From: Paragorgia papillata
Taxonomy: Eukaryota; Cnidaria; Anthozoa; Scleralcyonacea; Coralliidae
Direction: 5' to 3'
Length of the DNA stretch: 64,000 bases
Assembly: GCA_035771165.1 (NCBI GenBank)
Contig: JAWNZC010000366.1
Location: 199,001 to 263,000 of the forward strand
The stretch's first letter is position 1, and each line of letters starts with the position of its first letter. The notes under the pieces were generated by a model. That model was given only the letters and a program-made list of their open reading frames with translations. It ran no database searches and was not told the DNA's origin. Of the stretch, positions 44,289 through 59,100 are shown piece by piece. Made by a program: the position numbers and the translations under genes.

Positions 44289-47200
44289 AGAACAAACGTT
44301 ATAAGTGAAATGGTAAGGCAGAAAAATAACGGAAATTAATTATAGGCTATTATTAATGCCCATTACAGTTTCGCTTATAAGGCTTGTTCTGAAAGAGCTA
44401 GAAATCTCTACTATATCTTAGATTGTTCCCCTTATAATAACGAAGAGATTGATATAAGTTGGAACAATTCAGATGCAGTAGAACAAACGTTATTAGTGAA
44501 ATGGTAAGGCAGAAAAATAACGGAAATTAATTATAGGCTATTATTAATGCTCATTACAGTTTCGCTTATAAGGCTTGTTCTGAAAGAGCTAGAAATCTCT
44601 ACTATATCTTAGATTGTTCCCCTTATAATAACGAAGAGATTGATATAAGTTGGAACAATTCAGATGCAGTAGAACAAACGTTATTAGTGAAATGGTAAGG
44701 CAGAAAAATAACGGAAATTAATTATAGGCTATTATTAATGCTCATTACAGTTTCGCTTATAACGCTTGTTCTGAAAGAGCTAGAAATCTGTTATATCTTA
44801 AATTATTCCCCTTGTAATAACGAAGAGATTGATATAAGTTGCAACAATTCAGATGCGGTAGAACAAACGTTATTAGTGAAATGGTAAGGCAGAAAAATAA
44901 CGGAAATTAATTATAGGCTATTATTAATGCCCATTACAGTTTCGCTTATAAGGCTTGTTCTGAAAGAGCTAGAAATCTCTACTATATCTTAGATTGTTCC
45001 CCTTATAATAACGAAGAGATTGATATAAGTTGGAACAATTCAGATGCAGTAGAACAAACGTTATTAGTGAAATGGTAAGGCAGAAAAATAACGGAAATTA
45101 ATTATAGGCTATTATTAATGCTCATTACAGTTTCGCTTATAAGGCTTGTTCTGAAAGAGCTAGAAATCTCTACTATATCTTAGATTGTTCCCCTTATAAT
45201 AACGAAGAGATTGATATAAGTTGGAACAATTCAGATGCAGTAGAACAAACGTTATTAGTGAAATGGTAAGGCAGAAAAATAACGGAAATTAATTATAGGC
45301 TATTATTAATGCTCATTACAGTTTCGCTTATAACGCTTGTTCTGAAAGAGCTAGAAATCTGTTATATCTTAAATTATTCCCCTTGTAATAACGAAGAGAT
45401 TGATATAAGTTGCAACAATTCAGATGCGGTAGAACAAACGTTATTAGTGAAATGGTAAGGCAGAAAAATAACGGAAATTAATTATAGGCTATTATTAATG
45501 GCCCATTACAGTTTCGCTTATAAGGCTTGTTCTGAAAGAGCTAGAAATCTCTACTATATCTTAGATTGTTCCCCTTATAATAACGAAGAGATTGATATAA
45601 GTTGGAACAATTCAGATGCAGTAGAACAAACGTTATTAGTGAAATGGTAAGGCAGAAAAATAACGGAAATTAATTATAGGCTATTATTAATGCTCATTAC
45701 AGTTTCGCTTATAACGCTTGTTCTGAAAGAGCTAGAAATCTGTTATATCTTAAATTATTCCCCTTGTAATAACGAAGAGATTGATATAAGTTGCAACAAT
45801 TCAGATGCGGTAGAACAAACGTTATTAGTGAAATGGTAAGGCAGAAAAATAACGGAAATTAATTATAGGCTATTATTAATGCCCATTACAGTTTCGCTTA
45901 TAAGGCTTGTTCTGAAAGAGCTAGAAATCTCTACTATATCTTAGATTGTTCCCCTTATAATAACGAAGAGATTGATATAAGTTGGAACAATTCAGATGCA
46001 GTAGAACAAACGTTATTAGTGAAATGGTAAGGCAGAAAAATAACGGAAATTAATTATAGGCTATTATTAATGCTCATTACAGTTTCGCTTATAAGGCTTG
46101 TTCTGAAAGAGCTAGAAATCTCTACTATATCTTAGATTGTTCCCCTTATAATAACGAAGAGATTGATATAAGTTGGAACAATTCAGATGCAGTAGAACAA
46201 ACGTTATTAGTGAAATGGTAAGGCAGAAAAATAACGGAAATTAATTATAGGCTATTATTAATGCTCATTACAGTTTCGCTTATAACGCTTGTTCTGAAAG
46301 AGCTAGAAATCTGTTATATCTTAAATTATTCCCCTTGTAATAACGAAGAGATTGATATAAGTTGCAACAATTCAGATGCGGTAGAACAAACGTTATTAGT
46401 GAAATGGTTAAGGCAGAAAAATAACGGAAATTAATTATAGGCTATTATTAATGCCCATTACAGTTTCGCTTATAAGGCTTGTTCTGAAAGAGCTAGAAAT
46501 CTCTACTATATCTTAGATTGTTCCCCTTATAATAACGAAGAGATTGATATAAGTTGGAACAATTCAGATGCAGTAGAACAAACGTTATTAGTGAAATGGT
46601 AAGGCAGAAAAATAACGGAAATTAATTATAGGCTATTATTAATGCTCATTACAGTTTCGCTTATAACGCTTGTTCTGAAAGAGCTAGAAATCTGTTATAT
46701 CTTAAATTATTCCCCTTGTAATAACGAAGAGATTGATATAAGTTGCAACAATTCAGATGCGGTAGAACAAACGTTATTAGTGAAATGGTAAGGCAGAAAA
46801 ATAACGGAAATTAATTATAGGCTATTATTAATGCCCATTACAGTTTCGCTTATAAGGCTTGTTCTGAAAGAGCTAGAAATCTCTACTATATCTTAGATTG
46901 TTCCCCTTATAATAACGAAGAGATTGATATAAGTTGGAACAATTCAGATGCAGTAGAACAAACGTTATTAGTGAAATGGTAAGGCAGAAAAATAACGGAA
47001 ATTAATTATAGGCTATTATTAATGCTCATTACAGTTTCGCTTATAACGCTTGTTCTGAAAGAGCTAGAAATCTGTTATATCTTAAATTATTCCCCTTGTA
47101 ATAACGAAGAGATTGATATAAGTTGCAACAATTCAGATGCGGTAGAACAAACGTTATTAGTGAAATGGTAAGGCAGAAAAATAACGGAAATTAATTATAG

Positions 47201-47620
47201 GCTATTATTAATGCCCATTACAGTTTCGCTTATAAGGCTTGTTCTGAAAGAGCTAGAAATCTCTACTATATCCTAGATTGTTCCCCTTATAATAACGAAG
47301 AGATTGATATAAGTTGGAACAATTCAGATGCAGTAGAACAAACGTTATTAGTGAAATGGTAAGGCAGAAAAATAACGGAAATTAATTATAGGCTATTATT
47401 AATGCTCATTACAGTTTCGCTTATAACGCTTGTTCTGAAAGAGCTAGAAATCTGTTATATCTTAAATTATTCCCCTTGTAATAACGAAGAGATTGATATA
47501 AGTTGCAACAATTCAGATGCGGTAGAACAAACGTTATTAGTGAAATGGTAAGGCAGAAAAATAACGGAAATTAATTATAGGCTATTATTAATGCTCATTA
47601 CAGTTTCGCTTATAACGCTT
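44289..47620. repeat. Array edge: irregular A/B order
   Basis: Reading from the left the order is A A B A A B A B A A B, then A B A B A' B before the first C monomer. The last six match the end of the 22-mer; the first eleven do not follow it. Confidence 0.8.
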
Positions 47621-50600
47621 GTTTTGAAAGAGCTAGAAATCTCTGTTATATCTTAAATTGTTCCCCTTATAATAACGAAGAGATTAATATAATTTGCAAC
47701 AATTCAGATGCGGTAGAACAAACGTTATTAGTGAAATGGTAAGGCAGAAAAATAACGGAAATTAATTATAGGCTATTATTAATGCTCATTACAGTTTCGC
47801 TTATAACGCTTGTTCTGAAAGAGCTAGAAATCTGTTATATCTTAAATTATTCCCCTTGTAATAACGAAGAGATTGATATAAGTTGCAACAATTCAGATGC
47901 GGTAGAACAAACGTTATTAGTGAAATGGTAAGGCAGAAAAATAACGGAAATTAATTATAGGCTATTATTAATGCCCATTACAGTTTCGCTTATAAGGCTT
48001 GTTCTGAAAGAGCTAGAAATCTCTACTATATCTTAGATTGTTCCCCTTATAATAACGAAGAGATTGATATAAGTTGGAACAATTCAGATGCAGTAGAACA
48101 AACGTTATTAGTGAAATGGTAAGGCAGAAAAATAACGGAAATTAATTATAGGCTATTATTAATGCTCATTACAGTTTCGCTTATAACGCTTGTTCTGAAA
48201 GAGCTAGAAATCTGTTATATCTTAAATTATTCCCCTTGTAATAACGAAGAGATTGATATAAGTTGCAACAATTCAGATGCGGTAGAACAAACGTTTATTA
48301 GTGAAATGGTAAGGCAGAAAAATAACGGAAATTAATTATAGGCTATTATTAATGCCCATTACAGTTTCGCTTATAAGGCTTGTTCTGAAAGAGCTAGAAA
48401 TCTCTACTATATCCTAGATTGTTCCCCTTATAATAACGAAGAGATTGATATAAGTTGGAACAATTCAGATGCAGTAGAACAAACGTTATTAGTGAAATGG
48501 TAAGGCAGAAAAATAACGGAAATTAATTATAGGCTATTATTAATGCTCATTACAGTTTCGCTTATAACGCTTGTTCTGAAAGAGCTAGAAATCTGTTATA
48601 TCTTAAATTATTCCCCTTGTAATAACGAAGAGATTGATATAAGTTGCAACAATTCAGATGCGGTAGAACAAACGTTATTAGTGAAATGGTAAGGCAGAAA
48701 AATAACGGAAATTAATTATAGGCTATTATTAATGCCCATTACAGTTTCGCTTATAAGGCTTGTTCTGAAAGAGCTAGAAATCTCTACTATATCTTAGATT
48801 GTTCCCCTTATAATAACGAAGAGATTGATATAAGTTGGAACAATTCAGATGCAGTAGAACAAACGTTATTAGTGAAATGGTAAGGCAGAAAAATAACGGA
48901 AATTAATTATAGGCTATTATTAATGCTCATTACAGTTTCGCTTATAACGCTTGTTCTGAAAGAGCTAGAAATCTGTTATATCTTAAATTATTCCCCTTGT
49001 AATAACGAAGAGATTGATATAAGTTGGAACAATTCAGATGCAGTAGAACAAACGTTATTAGTGAAATGGTAAGGTAGAAAAATAACGGAAATTAATTATA
49101 GGCTATTATTAATGCTCATTACAGTTTCGCTTATAAGGCTTGTTCTGAAAGAGCTAGAAATCTCTACTATATCTTAGATTGTTCCCCTTATAATAACGAA
49201 GAGATTGATATAAGTTGGAACAATTCAGATGCAGTAGAACAAACGTTATTAGTGAAATGGTAAGGCAGAAAAATAACGGAAATTAATTATAGGCTATTAT
49301 TAATGCTCATTACAGTTTCGCTTATAACGCTTGTTCTGAAAGAGCTAGAAATCTGTTATATCTTAAATTATTCCCCTTGTAATAACGAAGAGATTGATAT
49401 AAGTTGCAACAATTCAGATGCGGTAGAACAAACGTTATTAGTGAAATGGTAAGGCAGAAAAATAACGGAAATTAATTATAGGCTATTATTAATGCCCATT
49501 ACAGTTTCGCTTATAAGGCTTGTTCTGAAAGAGCTAGAAATCTCTACTATATCTTAGATTGTTCCCCTTATAATAACGAAGAGATTGATATAAGTTGGAA
49601 CAATTCCGATGCAGTAGAACAAACGTTATTAGTGAAATGGTAAGGCAGAAAAATAACGGAAATTAATTATAGGCTATTATTAATGCTCATTACAGTTTCG
49701 CTTATAACGCTTGTTCTGAAAGAGCTAGAAATCTGTTATATCTTAAATTATTCCCCTTGTAATAACGAAGAGATTGATATAAGTTGCAACAATTCAGATG
49801 CGGTAGAACAAACGTTATTAGTGAAATGGTAAGGCAGAAAAATAACGGAAATTAATTATAGGCTATTATTAATGCCCATTACAGTTTCGCTTATAAGGCT
49901 TGTTCTGAAAGAGCTAGAAATCTCTACTATATCTTAGATTGTTCCCCTTATAATAACGAAGAGATTGATATAAGTTGGAACAATTCAGATGCAGTAGAAC
50001 AAACGTTATTAGTGAAATGGTAAGGCAGAAAAATAACGGAAATTAATTATAGGCTATTATTAATGCTCATTACAGTTTCGCTTATAACGCTTGTTCTGAA
50101 AGAGCTAGAAATCTGTTATATCTTAAATTATTCCCCTTGTAATAACGAAGAGATTGATATAAGTTGCAACAATTCAGATGCGGTTAGAACAAACGTTATT
50201 AGTGAAATGGTAAGGCAGAAAAATAACGGAAATTAATTATAAGCTATTATTAATGCCCATTACAGTTTCGCTTATAAGGCTTGTTCTGAAAGAGCTAGAA
50301 ATCTCTACTATATCTTAGATTGTTCCCCTTATAATAACGAAGAGATTGATATAAGTTGCAACAATTCAGATGCGGTAGAACAAACGTTATTAGTGAAATG
50401 GTAAGGCAGAAAAATAACGGAAATTAATTATAGGCTATTATTAATGCCCATTACAGTTTCGCTTATAAGGCTTGTTCTGAAAGAGCTAGAAATCTCTACT
50501 ATATCTTAGATTGTTCCCCTTATAATAACGAAGAGATTGATATAAGTTGGAACAATTCAGATGCCGTAGAACAAACGTTATTAGTGAAATGGTAAGGCAG

Positions 50601-51804
50601 AAAAATAACGGAAATTAATTATAGGCTATTATTAATGCCCATTACAGTTTCGCTTATAAGGCTTGTTCTGAAAGAGCTAGAAATCTCTACTATATCTTAG
50701 ATTGTTCCCCTTATAATAACGAAGAGATTGATATAAGTTGGAACAATTCAGATGCAGTAGAACAAACGTTATTAGTGAAATGGTAAGGCAGAAAAATAAC
50801 GGAAATTAATTATAGGCTATTATTAATGCTCATTACAGTTTCGCTTATAACGCTTGTTCTGAAAGAGCTAGAAATCTGTTATATCTTAAATTATTCCCCT
50901 TGTAATAACGAAGAGATTGATATAAGTTGCAACAATTCAGATGCGGTAGAACAAACGTTATTAGTGAAATGGTAAGGCAGAAAAATAACGGAAATTAATT
51001 ATAGGCTATTATTAATGCCCATTACAGTTTCGCTTATAAGGCTTGTTCTGAAAGAGCTAGAAATCTCTACTATATCTTAGATTGTTCCCCTTATAATAAC
51101 GAAGAGATTGATATAAGTTGGAACAATTCAGATGCAGTAGAACAAACGTTATTAGTGAAATGGTAAGACAGAAAAATAACGGAAATTAATTATAGGCTAT
51201 TATTAATGCTCATTACAGTTTCGCTTATAACGCTTGTTCTGAAAGAGCTAGAAATCTGTTATATCTTAAATTATTCCCCTTGTAATAACGAAGAGATTGA
51301 TATAAGTTGCAACAATTCAGATGCGGTAGAACAAACGTTATTAGTGAAATGGTAAGGCAGAAAAATAACGGAAATTAATTATAGGCTATTATTAATGCCC
51401 ATTACAGTTTCGCTTATAAGGCTTGTTCTGAAAGAGCTAGAAATCTCTACTATATCCTAGATTGTTCCCCTTATAATAACGAAGAGATTGATATAAGTTG
51501 GAACAATTCAGATGCAGTAGAACAAACGTTATTAGTGAAATGGTAAGGCAGAAAAATAACGGAAATTAATTATAGGCTATTATTAATGCTCATTACAGTT
51601 TCGCTTATAACGCTTGTTCTGAAAGAGCTAGAAATCTGTTATATCTTAAATTATTCCCCTTGTAATAACGAAGAGATTGATATAAGTTGCAACAATTCAG
51701 ATGCGGTAGAACAAACGTTATTAGTGAAATGGTAAGGCAGAAAAATAACGGAAATTAATTATAGGCTATTATTAATGCTCATTACAGTTTCGCTTATAAC
51801 GCTT
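47621..51804. repeat. Higher-order repeat copy 1 (22 monomers, 4,184 bp)
   Basis: Order: C B A B A' B A B* A B A'' B A B A* A^ A B A B A' B. Here A' has TATATCCTAG, A'' has ATTCCGATGC, B* is a B head with an A tail followed by AAGGTAGAAA, A* is an A head with a B tail, and A^ has GATGCCGTAG. Confidence 0.92.
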
Positions 51805-54657
51805 GTTTTGAAAGAGCTAGAAATCTCTGTTATATCTTAAATTGTTCCCCTTATAATAACGAAGAGATTAATATAATTTGCAACAATTCAGATGCGGTAG
51901 AACAAACGTTATTAGTGAAATGGTAAGGCAGAAAAATAACGGAAATTAATTATAGGCTATTATTAATGCTCATTACAGTTTCGCTTATAACGCTTGTTCT
52001 GAAAGAGCTAGAAATCTGTTATATCTTAAATTATTCCCCTTGTAATAACGAAGAGATTGATATAAGTTGCAACAATTCAGATGCGGTAGAACAAACGTTA
52101 TTAGTGAAATGGTAAGGCAGAAAAATAACGGAAATTAATTATAGGCTATTATTAATGCTCATTACAGTTTCGCTTATAACGCTTGTTCTGAAAGAGCTAG
52201 AAATCTGTTATATCTTAAATTATTCCCCTTGTAATAACGAAGAGATTGATATAAGTTGCAACAATTCAGATGCGGTAGAACAAACGTTATTAGTGAAATG
52301 GTAAGGCAGAAAAATAACGGAAATTAATTATAGGCTATTATTAATGCCCATTACAGTTTCGCTTATAAGGCTTGTTCTGAAAGAGCTAGAAATCTCTACT
52401 ATATCTTAGATTGTTCCCCTTATAATAACGAAGAGATTGATATAAGTTGGAACAATTCCGATGCAGTAGAACAAACGTTATTAGTGAAATGGTAAGGCAG
52501 AAAAATAACGGAAATTAATTATAGGCTATTATTAATGCTCATTACAGTTTCGCTTATAACGCTTGTTCTGAAAGAGCTAGAAATCTGTTATATCTTAAAT
52601 TATTCCCCTTGTAATAACGAAGAGATTGATATAAGTTGCAACAATTCAGATGCGGTAGAACAAACGTTATTAGTGAAATGGTAAGGCAGAAAAATAACGG
52701 AAATTAATTATAGGCTATTATTAATGCCCATTACAGTTTCGCTTATAAGGCTTGTTCTGAAAGAGCTAGAAATCTCTACTATATCTTAGATTGTTCCCCT
52801 TATAATAACGAAGAGATTGATATAAGTTGGAACAATTCAGATGCAGTAGAACAAACGTTATTAGTGAAATGGTTAAGGCAGAAAAATAACGGAAATTAAT
52901 TATAGGCTATTATTAATGCTCATTACAGTTTCGCTTATAACGCTTGTTCTGAAAGAGCTAGAAATCTGTTATATCTTAAATTATTCCCCTTGTAATAACG
53001 AAGAGATTGATATAAGTTGCAACAATTCAGATGCGGTAGAACAAACGTTATTAGTGAAATGGTAAGGCAGAAAAATAACGGAAATTAATTATAAGCTATT
53101 ATTAATGCCCATTACAGTTTCGCTTATAAGGCTTGTTCTGAAAGAGCTAGAAATCTCTACTATATCTTAGATTGTTCCCCTTATAATAACGAAGAGATTG
53201 ATATAAGTTGCAACAATTCAGATGCGGTAGAACAAACGTTATTAGTGAAATGGTAAGGCAGAAAAATAACGGAAATTAATTATAGGCTATTATTAATGCC
53301 CATTACAGTTTCGCTTATAAGGCTTGTTCTGAAAGAGCTAGAAATCTCTACTATATCTTAGATTGTTCCCCTTATAATAACGAAGAGATTGATATAAGTT
53401 GGAACAATTCAGATGCCGTAGAACAAACGTTATTAGTGAAATGGTAAGGCAGAAAAATAACGGAAATTAATTATAGGCTATTATTAATGCCCATTACAGT
53501 TTCGCTTATAAGGCTTGTTCTGAAAGAGCTAGAAATCTCTACTATATCTTAGATTGTTCCCCTTATAATAACGAAGAGATTGATATAAGTTGGAACAATT
53601 CAGATGCAGTAGAACAAACGTTATTAGTGAAATGGTAAGGCAGAAAAATAACGGAAATTAATTATAGGCTATTATTAATGCTCATTACAGTTTCGCTTAT
53701 AACGCTTGTTCTGAAAGAGCTAGAAATCTGTTATATCTTAAATTATTCCCCTTGTAATAACGAAGAGATTGATATAAGTTGCAACAATTCAGATGCGGTA
53801 GAACAAACGTTATTAGTGAAATGGTAAGGCAGAAAAATAACGGAAATTAATTATAGGCTATTATTAATGCCCATTACAGTTTCGCTTATAAGGCTTGTTC
53901 TGAAAGAGCTAGAAATCTCTACTATATCTTAGATTGTTCCCCTTATAATAACGAAGAGATTGATATAAGTTGGAACAATTCAGATGCAGTAGAACAAACG
54001 TTATTAGTGAAATGGTTAAGACAGAAAAATAACGGAAATTAATTATAGGCTATTATTAATGCTCATTACAGTTTCGCTTATAACGCTTGTTCTGAAAGAG
54101 CTAGAAATCTGTTATATCTTAAATTATTCCCCTTGTAATAACGAAGAGATTGATATAAGTTGCAACAATTCAGATGCGGTAGAACAAACGTTATTAGTGA
54201 AATGGTAAGGCAGAAAAATAACGGAAATTAATTATAGGCTATTATTAATGCCCATTACAGTTTCGCTTATAAGGCTTGTTCTGAAAGAGCTAGAAATCTC
54301 TACTATATCCTAGATTGTTCCCCTTATAATAACGAAGAGATTGATATAAGTTGGAACAATTCAGATGCAGTAGAACAAACGTTATTAGTGAAATGGTAAG
54401 GCAGAAAAATAACGGAAATTAATTATAGGCTATTATTAATGCTCATTACAGTTTCGCTTATAACGCTTGTTCTGAAAGAGCTAGAAATCTGTTATATCTT
54501 AAATTATTCCCCTTGTAATAACGAAGAGATTGATATAAGTTGCAACAATTCAGATGCGGTAGAACAAACGTTATTAGTGAAATGGTAAGGCAGAAAAATA
54601 ACGGAAATTAATTATAGGCTATTATTAATGCTCATTACAGTTTCGCTTATAACGCTT
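51805..54657. repeat. Higher-order repeat derivative, 15 monomers (2,853 bp)
   Basis: Same order as the 22-mer with seven consecutive monomers missing after the first B, so two B monomers are adjacent. Confidence 0.88.
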
Positions 54658-56178
54658 GTTTTGAAAGAGCTAGAAATCTCTGTTATATCTTAAATTGTTC
54701 CCCTTATAATAACGAAGAGATTAATATAATTTGCAACAATTCAGATGCGGTAGAACAAACGTTATTAGTGAAATGGTAAGGCAGAAAAATAACGGAAATT
54801 AATTATAGGCTATTATTAATGCTCATTACAGTTTCGCTTATAACGCTTGTTCTGAAAGAGCTAGAAATCTGTTATATCTTAAATTATTCCCCTTGTAATA
54901 ACGAAGAGATTGATATAAGTTGCAACAATTCAGATGCGGTAGAACAAACGTTATTAGTGAAATGGTAAGGCAGAAAAATAACGGAAATTAATTATAGGCT
55001 ATTATTAATGCCCATTACAGTTTCGCTTATAAGGCTTGTTCTGAAAGAGCTAGAAATCTCTACTATATCTTAGATTGTTCCCCTTATAATAACGAAGAGA
55101 TTGATATAAGTTGGAACAATTCAGATGCAGTAGAACAAACGTTATTAGTGAAATGGTAAGGCAGAAAAATAACGGAAATTAATTATAGGCTATTATTAAT
55201 GCTCATTACAGTTTCGCTTATAACGCTTGTTCTGAAAGAGCTAGAAATCTGTTATATCTTAAATTATTCCCCTTGTAATAACGAAGAGATTGATATAAGT
55301 TGCAACAATTCAGATGCGGTAGAACAAACGTTATTAGTGAAATGGTAAGGCAGAAAAAATAACGGAAATTAATTATAGGCTATTATTAATGCCCATTACA
55401 GTTTCGCTTATAAGGCTTGTTCTGAAAGAGCTAGAAATCTCTACTATATCTTAGATTGTTCCCCTTATAATAACGAAGAGATTGATATAAGTTGGAACAA
55501 TTCAGATGCAGTAGAACAAACGTTATTAGTGAAATGGTAAGGCAGAAAAATAACGGAAATTAATTATAGGCTATTATTAATGCTCATTACAGTTTCGCTT
55601 ATAACGCTTGTTCTGAAAGAGCTAGAAATCTGTTATATCTTAAATTATTCCCCTTGTAATAACGAAGAGATTGATATAAGTTGCAACAATTCAGATGCGG
55701 TAGAACAAACGTTATTAGTGAAATGGTAAGGCAGAAAAATAACGGAAATTAATTATAGGCTATTATTAATGCCCATTACAGTTTCGCTTATAAGGCTTGT
55801 TCTGAAAGAGCTAGAAATCTCTACTATATCCTAGATTGTTCCCCTTATAATAACGAAGAGATTGATATAAGTTGGAACAATTCAGATGCAGTAGAACAAA
55901 CGTTATTAGTGAAATGGTAAGGCAGAAAAATAACGGAAATTAATTATAGGCTATTATTAATGCTCATTACAGTTTCGCTTATAACGCTTGTTCTGAAAGA
56001 GCTAGAAATCTGTTATATCTTAAATTATTCCCCTTGTAATAACGAAGAGATTGATATAAGTTGCAACAATTCAGATGCGGTAGAACAAACGTTATTAGTG
56101 AAATGGTAAGGCAGAAAAATAACGGAAATTAATTATAGGCTATTATTAATGCTCATTACAGTTTCGCTTATAACGCTT
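54658..56178. repeat. Higher-order repeat derivative, 8 monomers (1,521 bp)
   Basis: Order: C B A B A B A' B, equal to the 22-mer with 14 consecutive monomers removed. Confidence 0.88.
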
Positions 56179-59100
56179 GTTTTGAAAGAGCTAGAAATCT
56201 CTGTTATATCTTAAATTGTTCCCCTTATAATAACGAAGAGATTAATATAATTTGCAACAATTCAGATGCGGTAGAACAAACGTTATTAGTGAAATGGTAA
56301 GGCAGAAAAATAACGGAAATTAATTATAGGCTATTATTAATGCTCATTACAGTTTCGCTTATAACGCTTGTTCTGAAAGAGCTAGAAATCTGTTATATCT
56401 TAAATTATTCCCCTTGTAATAACGAAGAGATTGATATAAGTTGCAACAATTCAGATGCGGTAGAACAAACGTTATTAGTGAAATGGTAAGGCAGAAAAAT
56501 AACGGAAATTAATTATAGGCTATTATTAATGCCCATTACAGTTTCGCTTATAAGGCTTGTTCTGAAAGAGCTAGAAATCTCTACTATATCTTAGATTGTT
56601 CCCCTTATAATAACGAAGAGATTGATATAAGTTGGAACAATTCAGATGCAGTAGAACAAACGTTATTAGTGAAATGGTAAGGCAGAAAAATAACGGAAAT
56701 TAATTATAGGCTATTATTAATGCTCATTACAGTTTCGCTTATAACGCTTGTTCTGAAAGAGCTAGAAATCTGTTATATCTTAAATTATTCCCCTTGTAAT
56801 AACGAAGAGATTGATATAAGTTGCAACAATTCAGATGCGGTAGAACAAACGTTATTAGTGAAATGGTAAGGCAGAAAAATAACGGAAATTAATTATAGGC
56901 TATTATTAATGCCCATTACAGTTTCGCTTATAAGGCTTGTTCTGAAAGAGCTAGAAATCTCTACTATATCCTAGATTGTTCCCCTTATAATAACGAAGAG
57001 ATTGATATAAGTTGGAACAATTCAGATGCAGTAGAACAAACGTTATTAGTGAAATGGTAAGGCAGAAAAATAACGGAAATTAATTATAGGCTATTATTAA
57101 TGCTCATTACAGTTTCGCTTATAACGCTTGTTCTGAAAGAGCTAGAAATCTGTTATATCTTAAATTATTCCCCTTGTAATAACGAAGAGATTGATATAAG
57201 TTGCAACAATTCAGATGCGGTAGAACAAACGTTATTAGTGAAATGGTTAAGGCAGAAAAATAACGGAAATTAATTATAGGCTATTATTAATGCCCATTAC
57301 AGTTTCGCTTATAAGGCTTGTTCTGAAAGAGCTAGAAATCTCTACTATATCTTAGATTGTTCCCCTTATAATAACGAAGAGATTGATATAAGTTGGAACA
57401 ATTCAGATGCAGTAGAACAAACGTTATTAGTGAAATGGTAAGGCAGAAAAATAACGGAAATTAATTATAGGCTATTATTAATGCTCATTACAGTTTCGCT
57501 TATAACGCTTGTTCTGAAAGAGCTAGAAATCTGTTATATCTTAAATTATTCCCCTTGTAATAACGAAGAGATTGATATAAGTTGGAACAATTCAGATGCA
57601 GTAGAACAAACGTTATTAGTGAAATGGTAAGGTAGAAAAATAACGGAAATTAATTATAGGCTATTATTAATGCTCATTACAGTTTCGCTTATAAGGCTTG
57701 TTCTGAAAGAGCTAGAAATCTCTACTATATCTTAGATTGTTCCCCTTATAATAACGAAGAGATTGATATAAGTTGGAACAATTCAGATGCAGTAGAACAA
57801 ACGTTATTAGTGAAATGGTAAGGCAGAAAAATAACGGAAATTAATTATAGGCTATTATTAATGCTCATTACAGTTTCGCTTATAACGCTTGTTCTGAAAG
57901 AGCTAGAAATCTGTTATATCTTAAATTATTCCCCTTGTAATAACGAAGAGATTGATATAAGTTGCAACAATTCAGATGCGGTAGAACAAACGTTATTAGT
58001 GAAATGGTAAGGCAGAAAAATAACGGAAATTAATTATAGGCTATTATTAATGCCCATTACAGTTTCGCTTATAAGGCTTGTTCTGAAAGAGCTAGAAATC
58101 TCTACTATATCTTAGATTGTTCCCCTTATAATAACGAAGAGATTGATATAAGTTGGAACAATTCCGATGCAGTAGAACAAACGTTATTAGTGAAATGGTA
58201 AGGCAGAAAAATAACGGAAATTAATTATAGGCTATTATTAATGCTCATTACAGTTTCGCTTATAACGCTTGTTCTGAAAGAGCTAGAAATCTGTTATATC
58301 TTAAATTATTCCCCTTGTAATAACGAAGAGATTGATATAAGTTGCAACAATTCAGATGCGGTAGAACAAACGTTATTAGTGAAATGGTAAGGCAGAAAAA
58401 TAACGGAAATTAATTATAGGCTATTATTAATGCCCATTACAGTTTCGCTTATAAGGCTTGTTCTGAAAGAGCTAGAAATCTCTACTATATCTTAGATTGT
58501 TCCCCTTATAATAACGAAGAGATTGATATAAGTTGGAACAATTCAGATGCAGTAGAACAAACGTTATTAGTGAAATGGTAAGGCAGAAAAATAACGGAAA
58601 TTAATTATAGGCTATTATTAATGCTCATTACAGTTTCGCTTATAACGCTTGTTCTGAAAGAGCTAGAAATCTGTTATATCTTAAATTATTCCCCTTGTAA
58701 TAACGAAGAGATTGATATAAGTTGCAACAATTCAGATGCGGTAGAACAAACGTTATTAGTGAAATGGTAAGGCAGAAAAATAACGGAAATTAATTATAAG
58801 CTATTATTAATGCCCATTACAGTTTCGCTTATAAGGCTTGTTCTGAAAGAGCTAGAAATCTCTACTATATCTTAGATTGTTCCCCTTATAATAACGAAGA
58901 GATTGATATAAGTTGCAACAATTCAGATGCGGTAGAACAAACGTTATTAGTGAAATGGTAAGGCAGAAAAATAACGGAAATTAATTATAGGCTATTATTA
59001 ATGCCCATTACAGTTTCGCTTATAAGGCTTGTTCTGAAAGAGCTAGAAATCTCTACTATATCTTAGATTGTTCCCCTTATAATAACGAAGAGATTGATAT

